Part shown: positions 24,074-35,000 of the stretch, piece after piece
How positions within the stretch are numbered: the first letter of the stretch is position 1
Layout: the number at the start of each line of letters is the position of its first letter
Program-made: the position numbers and the translations under genes
The notes under the pieces: model-generated
Database searches by the model: none
Seen by the model: only the letters and a program-made list of their open reading frames with translations
Told to the model about the DNA's origin: nothing
Source of the DNA: Liolophura sinensis
Taxonomy: Eukaryota; Mollusca; Polyplacophora; Chitonida; Chitonidae
NCBI RefSeq assembly: GCF_032854445.1
Contig: NC_088297.1
Coordinates: 25,971,915 to 26,035,914 of the forward strand
Length of the DNA: 64,000 nucleotides
Direction of reading: 5' to 3'

Positions 24074-24121
24074 TTTGGTTTATTTATTTGATTGGTATTT
24101 TACGCCGTACTCAAGAATATT
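24074..24121 (-). mobile_element. Extremely short SINE family 1 tail insertion
   Basis: Only the 3' tail of SINE family 1 is present, in reverse ('tttatttatttgattgg', 'tattttacgccgtactc', 'aagaat'). The 13-bp duplication 'attttagaataga' occurs at 24061-24073 and again at 24122-24134. This marks a true insertion truncated to about 48 bp, placed inside a copy of the neighbouring inverted-repeat sequence. Confidence 0.82.
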
Positions 24122-24159
24122 ATTTTAGAATAGAACACTGAGTCTATCTAGATGGGTTA

Positions 24160-25185
24160 TACCACACCCAAAGTGTGGAGAATAAGTTTTTTCCTCGAGG
24201 TTATAAGATATCTGGCACTGACCAGATGCATGAATACTAACGACGTTTGTAGTAGACTGATTAAATGATCTCAGCATGTCGACGGCCAAAGGCGGCTAAG
24301 AATAAACAGTAGCTATGTGACTGTTCTAGGCAGTGACATTCGTCCTACCATTGACGGGTGCTGTTAAACATGGCCTGGTTGATAATCAGACTTCATGCGG
24401 AGTCTAGTTAACTTCTTGCGAAGTTAGATAAAAGGGTTTTATGTGAAATGTCATTGGCGGTCAGACGTCGTTTTATGGGCCTGGTGTCAACGGCGACACA
24501 AAAATGGTAACGAGTACTAAGAGCAGTCGTTTGCATGCATCCACATAGCATTCCATGCAGGTGAAAGACACCCACGATCACCTGATGAACAAAAACTCGC
24601 ATCGCACAGTCGCACGAGCTACACATCGCAACATGCACATGGTGTGTAGCAGGTAACAAGGAAACAGGAAGGAAATTATTTATACAGTGTTGTACAAAGT
24701 GTTAAACTGTACATAATGTGATAAAACACGCAACTTGGCTGTCTTGATACGGAACATCAACGGCAGGATCGAGCGCATGAAATAGTACAGATCTCCTACT
24801 CAAGACGTAATGAAGATCTCGGGAGCACGAGATAGCTAATTGACCAATAGAAAGTGTGCAGGAGATCTTTATTAAGACTTGCGCACGAGGGAAAAAAAAA
24901 CATAACAGACACTTTGAAAGTTGTGTGTCTGTGTGTGTGTTTTTTTTTCTATTGAAAATTTTTTCTAACCACTTCACTTTTATGGCTCCGTAGAGAGCAC
25001 ATGCATGAGTAACGTAGAATTTTGATGCTACCAGTATATACTTGTTTAAACAGCACTCTTATGTATAACAGTTGTGTATGTGATAAATGATTAATCAGGT
25101 CATGTAAAACTATGCAAGCTGAAACAGATTTCAGCTTGAAACATACTCTTAAGTGAATGAAAAGAAAACTTGAAAACAACCTGAC
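24160..25185. other. Non-coding stretch, nothing recognised
   Basis: No exon, RNA gene or repeat array can be supported here. A short 'gtgtgtctgtgtgtgtg' run lies near 24925. Confidence 0.35.
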
Positions 25186-25189
25186 ACTC

Positions 25190-28100
25190 CTGGGCTAATA
25201 TATGTACTTACACACAGACAGAGCCCAAAGTCAGGTCTAAGTATAGCTGATCTATGCACTTTCACACACACATACTCACACACATAGCCCAAAGTCAGGT
25301 CTACGTATAGGAAATATATGTACTTACACACATACATACTCACAGACAGAGCCCAAAGTGAGGTCTAAGTATAGCTGATATATGTACTTACACACATACA
25401 TACTCACAGACATAGCCCAAAGTCAGGTCTAAGTATAGCTGATATATGTACTTACACACATACATACACACACACACATAGCCCAAAGTCAGGTCTATGT
25501 ATAGCTAATATATGTACTTACACACACACATACTCACACACATAACCCAAAGTCAGGTCTAAGTGTAGCTGATATATGTACTTACACACACACATACTCA
25601 CACACATAGCCCAAAATCAGGCCTAAGTATAGCTGATATTTGTACTTACACACATACATACTCACACACATAGCCCAAAGTCAGGTCTAAGTATAATTTA
25701 TTTTTATTTATTTATTTATTTATTTGATTGGTGTTTTACGCCGTACTCAAGAGGGTGGAATCCGGGCACAGCCCGGGGGAAACCCATGGCCATCCGCAGG
25801 CTGCTGGCAGACCTTCCCACGTGCGGCCGGAGAGGAAGCCAGCATTAGCTAAACTTGAACCCACAGCGACAGCATTGGTGAGAGACTCCTGGGTCATTAC
25901 GCTGCGCTAGCGCGCTAACCAACTGAGCCACGGAGGCCCCAGGTCTAAGTATAGTTGATATATGTACTTACACACACACATACTCACACATATAACCCAA
26001 AGCCAGGTCCAAGTATAGTTGATATATGTACTTACACACATACATACACACACACATAGCCCAAAGTCAGATCTAAGTATAGTTGATATATGTACTTACA
26101 CACATACATACACACACACATAGCCCAAAGTCAGATCTAAGTATAGTTGATATATGTACTTACACACATACATACTCACACACATAGCCCAAAGTCAGGT
26201 CTAAGTATAGCTGATGTATGTACTTACACACACATACTCACACACATAGCCCAAAGTCAGGTCTAAGTATAGCTAATATATGTACTTACACACATACATA
26301 CTCACACACATAGCCCAAAGTCAGGTCTAAGTATAGCTAATATATGTACTTACACACATACATACTCACACACATAGCCCAAAGTCAGGTCTAAGTATAG
26401 CTGATGTATGTACTTACACACACATACTCACACACATAGCCCAAAGTCAGGTCTAAGTATAGCTAATATATGTACTTACACACATACATACTCACACACA
26501 TAGCCCAAAGTCAGGTCTAAGTATAGCTGATGTATGTACTTACACACACATACCCACACACATAGCCCAAAGTCAGGTCTAAGTATAGCTAATATATGTA
26601 CTTACACACATACATACTCACACACATAGCCCAAAGTCAGGTCTAAGTATAGCTGATTGTATGTACTTACACACACATACTCACACACATAGCCCAAAGT
26701 CAGGTCTAAGTATAGCTAATATATGTACTTACACACATACATACTCACACACATAGCCCCAAAGTCAGTTCTAAGTATAGCTGATGTATGTACTTACACA
26801 CACATACTCACACACATAGCCCAAAGTCAGGTCTAAGTATAGCTGATATATGTACTTACACACACATACTCACACACATAGCCCAAAGTCAGGTCTAAGT
26901 ATAGCTGATATATGTACTTACACACATACATACTCACACACATAGCCCAAAGTCAGGTCTAAGTATAGCTGATGTATGTACTTACACACACATACTCACA
27001 CACATAGCCCAAAGTCAGGTCTAAGTATAGCTGATATATGTACTTACACACATACATACTCACACACATAGCCCAAAGTCAGGTCTAAGTATAGCTGATA
27101 TATGTACTTACACACACATACTCACACACATAGCCCAAAGTCAGGTCTAAGTATAGCTGATATATGTACTTACACACATACATACTCACACACATAGCCC
27201 AAAGTCAGGTCTAAGTATAGCTGATGTATGTACTTACACACACATACTCACACACATAGCCCAAAGTCAGGTCTAAGTATAGCTAATATATGTACTTACA
27301 CACATACATACTCACACACATAGCCCAAAGTCAGGTCTAAGTATAGCTGATATATGTACTTACACACACATACTCACACACATAGCCCAAAGTCAGGTCT
27401 AAGTATAGCTAATATATGTACTTACACACATACGTACTCACACACATAACCCAAAGTCAGTTCTAAGTATAGCTGATGTATGTACTTACACACACATACT
27501 CACACACATAGCCCAAAGTCAGGTCTAAGTATAGCTAATATATGTACTTACACACATACATACTCACACACATAGCCCAAAGTCAGGTCTAAGTATGGCT
27601 AATATATGTACTTGCACACACACATACTCACACACATAGCCCAAAGTCAGGTCTAAGTATAGCTAATATATGTACTTACACACACATACTCACACACATA
27701 GCCCAAAGTCAGGTCTAAGTATAGCTAATATATGTACTTACACACATACATACTCACACACATAGCCCAAAGTCAGGTCTAAGTATGGCTAATATATGTA
27801 CTTGCACACACACATACTCACACACATAGCCCAAAGTGAGGTCTAAGTATAGCTAATATATGTACTTACACACATACATACTCACACACATAGCCCAAAG
27901 TCAGGTCTAAGTGTAGCTAATATTTGTACTTACACACATACATACTCACACATAGCCCAAAGTCAGGTCCAAGTATAGCGAATATTTGTACTTACACACA
28001 CATACTCACACACATAGCCCAAAGTCAGGTCTAAGTATAGCTGATATATGTACTTACACACACACATACCGGTACTCACAGACATAGCCCAAAGTCAGGT

Positions 28101-28225
28101 CTAAGTATAGCTGATATATGTACTTACACACACACATACTCACACACATAGCCCAAAGTCAGGTCTAAGTATTGCGAATGTATGTACTTACACACACACA
28201 CATACTCACACACATAGCCCACTAG
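25190..28225. repeat. 60-64-bp minisatellite, about 45 copies, interrupted by a SINE
   Basis: The unit is built from 'acacacatactcacacacat', 'agcccaaagtcaggtctaag' and 'tatagctgatatatgtactt'. Lengths alternate between about 60 and 64 bp depending on an extra 'cata'. The array is split by a SINE family 1 insertion at 25696-25940. It lies just upstream of the candidate early ADHFE1 exon. Confidence 0.95.
25696..25940 (-). mobile_element. SINE family 1, near full-length, inserted in a minisatellite
   Basis: The reverse-complement copy reads from its A-rich tail ('atttatttatttgattgg') to the head ('gctaaccaactgagccac', 'ggaggcccc'). The 13-bp target-site duplication 'aggtctaagtata' is at 25683-25695 and 25941-25953, both within satellite units. 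The insertion therefore postdates local amplification. Confidence 0.92.
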
Positions 28226-29010
28226 TAAACTTCACTGCTATTTTCTAGTTGAGCATACTGTTAAACAATTTCTTCAGCAGATTGACATATACATGCATTA
28301 CAGATACTGTATTTTTCTCACAGTTTTTGATTCTGATGTTTTTATTGTTATTTGCAGGCCGTGTTATCCCCATGTGACTTGTTTAAGTAGGCTACTTGTA
28401 TCTAACCAACAAGGTGGGTAATAACTCTTGTGTGTTGTCACATTGTGCGTAATATGACTGGTTCGTAGCTATAAGTCACATTCATGGCGCCAGAAGTCCA
28501 TTACCTACAAGAATGCACCTTCCCTATAGCTGGTCACCACGGCACAGTACACATGTTACGTCATCTGTAGAAGCTCGCTCCACCTGGCGGAGAAATATGC
28601 TAACCTCTTGGGTGGAAATTGTGAACTGAATCATGGGAAATCTAATTGTTGATGTCTGCTACAAGAACTGGCTACACCTTGAAACTGAAACTCTGTGTTT
28701 AAAAACCACGATTTCGCTGATCATTGTTGTTATACTGTTAAGAACCTATTGACTATTTTTATATTTCCAAGCAACTATAAAACAATTACTATTAAAGACG
28801 ACATTTGATCCAAAGTCTCGATCCGTTGTCTATTTCTACACAGCCGCGTTTGGAACCCATCATGCATCAGCCATTTCTCAAACGTTTGCTGTGCAATATA
28901 AAAAAAGAAAATACATGGCTGAGGAGATACGTCGCATAATGTGTTAGAGATGGAAGAAAAGTGTAAAGTGGTGTGGAGACTAGCTAATAGGCTAGGTGCA
29001 TACTTGTAGG
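28226..29010. other. Intron or upstream region around the candidate ADHFE1 exon
   Basis: Apart from the candidate exon at 28358-28413, this non-repetitive stretch shows no supported coding sequence. The ATG at 28491 opens a 24-codon frame without presequence character. Confidence 0.35.
28358..28413 (+). CDS. ADHFE1: ADHFE1, candidate early exon (targeting-peptide region)
   Basis: A strong pyrimidine tract ends in 'ttgttatttgcag' before 28358, and 'gtgggtaa' follows 28413. Read with two bases brought in from an upstream exon, it encodes [17 protein letters not shown] and ends with a lone G. That G completes GAT (Asp) with the 'at' opening the secure exon at 33765. The phase fits, and a low-acid stretch with an Arg is consistent with a mitochondrial presequence, but nothing conserved confirms it. 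The exon with the start codon was not found. Confidence 0.42.
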
Positions 29011-32000
29011 AGATACCGGCCCGGATAGCACAGTTGGTAGAGCGTCCCCTTCGGGACCGGTAGATCCAGGATCAATCCTTGATCGAGTCACACCTAAGAC
29101 TTTAAAAGAGGAAGTTGTAACTTCCTCGCTTGGCGTTCAGCATGAAGGGGAAGGTTGACCCGTATCAGTATAATGGCTCGGGCGGCTTAATTGCCTTCGG
29201 TAAGTCGTCTCAGTGAAGCAGCACTAAATCAAAGAGCGGTGGAAATCGGTCCTGCAACAAGGAGGCACATTACACGTACATGCACCCTAATGATTCCTTC
29301 GTCGTCATATGACTGAAAAATTGTTGAGTACGACGTTAAACCCCAAGCACTCACTCACTTACTTGTAGGAGATGGACTTGTGATGGCACAAACTAGCACC
29401 TTCAACAGTGATGACAGTGGGGTTACCAGCCCTGTACAAAGAGAAGCAAACCTTGCAATCCAGGATCCATAGAATCCTCTGTACTTACTGGAATAACAAC
29501 ACTGTGGTTAAGTGATTTCAAGAATAGTACATGTGATCATGATTAATGGCAGCGAGTGTAGTTATTCCAGTAGTCAGAGGGCAGTGATGTTCCATGAGTT
29601 ACAAGTCAGAGGGCAATGATGTTCCATGAGTTATAAGTCAGGGGGTACTGATGTTCCCTGAGTTACAAGTCAGAGGGCACTGATGTTCCATGAGTTACAA
29701 GTCAGGGGGTACTGATGTTCCCTGAGTTACAAGTCAGGGGGCACTGATGTTCCCTGAGTTACAAGTCAGAGAACACTGAAATTACAAGTCAGAGGGCACT
29801 GATGTTCCCTGAGTTACAAGTCAGAGGGCACTGATGTTCCATGAATTACAAGTCAGGGGGTACTGATGTTCCCTGAGTTACAAGTCAGAGGGCACTGATG
29901 TTCCCTGAGTTACAAGTCAGGGGGCACTGATGTTCCCTGAGTTACAAGTCAGAGGGCACTGATGTTCCATGAGTTACAAGTCAGGGGGCACTGATGTTCC
30001 CTGAGTTACAAGTCAGAGAACACTGAAATTACAAGTCAGAGGGCACTGATGTTCCCTGAGTTACAAGTCAGAGGGCACTGATATTCCATGAATTACAAGT
30101 CAGAGGGTACTGATGTTCCCTGAGTTACAAGTCAGAGAACACTGAAATTACAAGTCAGAGGGCACTGATGTTCCATGAGTTACAAGTCAGAGGGCACTGA
30201 TGTTCCCTGAGTTACAAGTCAGAGGGCACTGATGTTCCATGAGTTATAAGTCAGGGGGTACTGATGTTTCCTGAGTTACAAGTCAGAGGGCACTGATGTT
30301 CCATGAGTTACAAATCAGAGGGCACTGATGTCCCATGAGTTACTGAGTGACTGACCACACTTGTGGATAACTGATTGGCTAAGCTGTTTGCACTGTGAGT
30401 AATGACTGACCGCACATGTGGATAACCGAGTGGCTCAGCTGTTTCCACTGTGAGTAATGACTGACCACACATGTGGATAACCGAGTGGCTAAGCTGTTTA
30501 CACCATGAGTAATGACTGACCACACATGTGGATAACCGAGTGGCTCAGCTGTTTCCACTGTGAGTAATGACTGACCACACATGTGGATAACCGAGCGGCT
30601 CAGCTGTTTCCACTGTGAGTAATGACTGACCACACATGTGGATGACCGAGTGGCTCAGCTGTTTCCACTGTGAGTAATGACTGACCACACATGTGGATGA
30701 CTAAGCTGTTTCCACTGTGAGTAATGACTGACCACACATGTGGATAACCGAGTGGCTCAGCTGTTTACACCATGAGTAATGACTGACCACACATGTGGAT
30801 AACCGGGTGGCTCAGCTGTTTCCACTGTGAGTAATGACTGACCACACATGTGGATAACCGGGTGGCTCAGCTGTTTCCACTGTGAGTAATGACTGACCAC
30901 ACATGTGGATAACCGGGTAGCCAAGCTGTTTACACCATGAGTAATGACTGACCACACATGTGGATGACTAAGCTGTTTCCACTGTGAGTAATGACTGACC
31001 ACACATGTGGATGACTAAGCTGTTTCCACTGTGAGTAATGACTGACCACACATGTGGATGACTAAGCTGTTTCCACCATGAGTAATGACTGACCACACAT
31101 GTGGATGACTAAGCTGTTTCCACTGTGAGTAATGACTGACCACACATGTGGATGACTAAGCTGTTTCCACTGTGAGTAATGACTGACCACACATGTGGAT
31201 GACTAAGCTGTTTCCACTGTGAGTAATGACTGACCACACATGTGGATAACCGAGTGGCTCAGCTGTTTCCACTGTGAGTAATGACTGACCACACATGTGG
31301 ATGACCGAGTGGCTAAGCTGTTTACACCATGAGTATTGACTGACCGCACATGTGGATAACCGGGTGGCTCAGCTGTTTACACCATGAGTAATGACTGACC
31401 ACACATGTGGATAACCGAGTGGCTCAGCTGTTTCCACTGTGAGTAATGACTGACCACACATGTGGATAACCGAGTGGCTAAGCTGTTTACACCATGAGTA
31501 ATGACTGACCACACATGTGGATAACCGAGTGGCTCAGCTGTTTCCACTGTGAGTAATGACTGACCACACATGTGGATGACTAAGCTGTTTCCACTGTGAG
31601 TAATGACTGACCACACATGTGGATAACCGGGTGGCTCAGCTGTTTACACCATGAGTAATGACTGACCACACATGTGGATAACCGAGTGGCTCAGCTGTTT
31701 CCACTGTGAGTAATGACTGACCACACATGTGGATAACCGGGTGGCTCAGCTGTTTCCACCATGAGTAATGACTGACCACACATGTGGATGACTAAGCTGT
31801 TTCCACTGTGAGTAATGACTGACCACACATGTGGATGACTAAGCTGTTTCCACTGTGAGTAATGACTGACCGCACATGTGGATAACCGAGCGGCTCAGCT
31901 GTTTCCACTGTGAGTAATGACTGACCACACATGTGGATAACCGAGTGGCTCAGCTGTTTCCACTGTGAGTAATGACTGACCACACATGTGGATAACCGAG

Positions 32001-35000
32001 TGGCTAAGCTGTTTACACCATGAGTAATGACTGACCACACATGTGGATAACCGAGTGGCTCAGCTGTTTCCACTGTGAGTAATGACTGACCGCACATGTG
32101 GATAACCGAGCGGCTCAGCTGTTTCCACTGTGAGTAATGACTGACCACACATGTGGATAACCGAGTGGCTCAGCTGTTTCCACTGTGAGTAATGACTGAC
32201 CACACATGTGGATGACTAAGCTGTTTCCACTGTGAGTAATGACTGACCACACATGTGGATGACTAAGCTGTTTCCACTGTGAGTAATGACTGACCACACA
32301 TGTGGATGACTAAGCTGTTTACACCATGAGTAATGACTGACCACACATGTGGATAACCGAGCGGCTCAGCTGTTTCCACTGTGAGTAATGACTGACCACA
32401 CATGTGGATAACCGAGTGGCTCAGCTGTTTCCACTGTGAGTAATGACTGACCACACATGTGGATAACCGAGTGGCTAAGCTGTTTACACCATGAGTAATG
32501 ACTGACCACACATGTGGATAACCGAGTGGCTCAGCTGTTTCCACTGTGAGTAATGACTGACCGCACATGTGGATAACCGAGCGGCTCAGCTGTTTCCACT
32601 GTGAGTAATGACTGACCACACATGTGGATAACCGAGTGGCTCAGCTGTTTCCACTGTGAGTAATGACTGACCACACATGTGGATGACTAAGCTGTTTCCA
32701 CTGTGAGTAATGACTGACCACACATGTGGATGACTAAGCTGTTTCCACTGTGAGTAATGACTGACCACACATGTGGATGACTAAGCTGTTTCCACTGTGA
32801 GTAATGACTGACCACACATGTGGATAACCGAGTGGCTAAGCTGTTTACACCATGAGTAATGACTGACCACACATGTGGATAACCGAGTGGCTCAGCTGTT
32901 TCCACTGTGAGTAATGACTGACCACACATGTGGATAACCGAGTGGCTCAGCTGTTTCCACTGTGAGTAATGACTGACCACACATGTGGATAACCGAGTGG
33001 CTCAGCTGTTTCCACTGTGAGTAATGACTGACCACACATGTGGATAACCGAGTGGCTAAGCTGTTTACACCATGAGTAATGACTGACCACACATGTGGAT
33101 AACCGAGTGGCTCAGCTGTTTCCACTGTGAGTAATGACTGACCACACATGTGGATAACCGAGTGGCTCAGCTGTTTCCACTGTGAGTAATGACTGACCAC
33201 ACATGTGGATGACTAAGCTGTTTCCACTGTGAGTAATGACTGACCGCACATGTGGATAACCGAGCGGCTCAGCTGTTTCCACTGTGAGTAATGACTGACC
33301 ACACATGTGGATAACTGAGTGGCTCAGCTGTTTGCACTGTGAGTAATGACTGACCACACATGTGGATGACTAAGCTGTTTCCACTGTGAGTAATGACTGA
33401 CCACACATGTGGATGACCGGGTGGCTCAGCTGTTTACACTGTGAGTAATGACTGACCACACATGTGGATAACCGAGCGGCTCAGCTGTTTCCACTGTGAG
33501 TAATGACTGACCACACATGTGGATAACTGAGTGGCTCAGCTGTTTGCACCATGAGTAATGACTGACCACACGGGTGGTTGTTTACAACCTGCAGACAGTC
33601 ATGGGTGTTCCACTGAGCTCTGTATTTTTTCCATCCATCATAATACTGGCCACCATTGTATTAAATATTCTTGAGTACATTGTAAAACGCCAATCAAATA
33701 GATAAATGAAGGAAAGGTATTACCATTTTTGTGTCATACATATTGAGACGTAATTATTTTACAGATGCTGGGTTTGGGACGACAAGCCAGACCAGACAGA
33801 ATGTGCAACAGACGGAGTATGCCTTTGAGGTGAGTGACAGTTGGGTTGTATTTGGAACATTTTGTCTGAGGTATAAATGAACTGTCTAAACTGTGACGAC
33901 TGAGTCGAAAAGATGTATACCTATGTAGAAAGAATGAATGAGTGGATCAGAGAAAAAAAATTTAACAAATGGGTCATTTTTTTATAAAAGCAAATAAACT
34001 AGTGTAGGTGTGTGGTGTCCCTTATGAATTCAACTGTGTTTTGTTTCAGATGGCATGTTCTAACATCAGGTATGGTGAGGGAGTCACACAGGAGGTTGGC
34101 ATGGTGAGTGGCAGAAGTGCGTCTTGGTTTTTAGCTTTTTAACAGTATAATTCCATCCCAGCCATATGATACTCAGTCAGATAGTGCATTTAAGTGTTCT
34201 CCTCCACAGTGCCGTTAGGAGTAAATCATGTGAGGCACTCAGTGAGACAGTGCATTAAGTTTTCCCCTCCACAATGCTGTTAGGAGTAAATTGTGTGAGG
34301 TACTCAGTCAGACAGTGCATTAAGTTTTCCCCTCCACAATGCTGTTAGGAGTAAATTGTGTGAGGGACTCAGTCAGACAGTGCATTAAGTTTTGCCCTCT
34401 ACAATGCTGTTAGGAGAAAATTGTGTGAGGGACTTAGTCAGACAGTGCGTTAAGTTTTCCCCTCCACAATGCTGCTAGGAGTAAATGGTGTGAGGGACTC
34501 AGTGAGACAGTGTGTTAAGTTTTGCCCTCTACATTGCTGTTAGGAGTAAATTATGTGGGGGACTCAGTCAGACAGTGCATTAAGTTTTGCCCTCTACAAT
34601 GCTGCTAGAAGTAAATTGTGTGAGGGACTCAGTCAGACAGTGCGCTAAGTGTTCCCCTCCACAGTGCTGTTAGGAGTAAATGGTGTGAGGAACTCGGTCA
34701 GACAGTGCGTTAAGTGTTCCCCTCCACAGTGCTGTTAGGAGTAAATGGTGTGAGGGACTCAGTCAGACAATGTGTTAAGTTTTCCCCTCCACAATGCTGT
34801 TAGGAGTAAATTGTGTGAGGGACTTAGTCAGACAGTGCGTTAAGTTTTCCCCTCCACAATGCTGCTAGGAGTAAATTGTGTGAGGGACTCAGTCAGACGG
34901 TGTGTTAAGTTTCCCCTCCACAATGCTGTTAGGAGTAAATGGTGTGAGGGACTCAGACAGTGCGTTAAGTTTTCCCCTCCACAATGCTCTAAGGAGTAAA

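Noticed and set aside
23811-24128. 105-codon frame containing 'gcag|gtaagt', considered as a first exon of ADHFE1
   Set aside because: The donor is in phase 0, which does not fit the phase needed downstream. The peptide lacks targeting character and the frame runs through a SINE tail.
29015-29100. A true tRNA gene
   Set aside because: Head of SINE family 2, with body, tail and target-site duplication.
30308-33357. Many minus-strand frames of 60-118 codons with near-identical peptides
   Set aside because: They follow the 55/47-bp satellite and its 471-bp block; no gene features.
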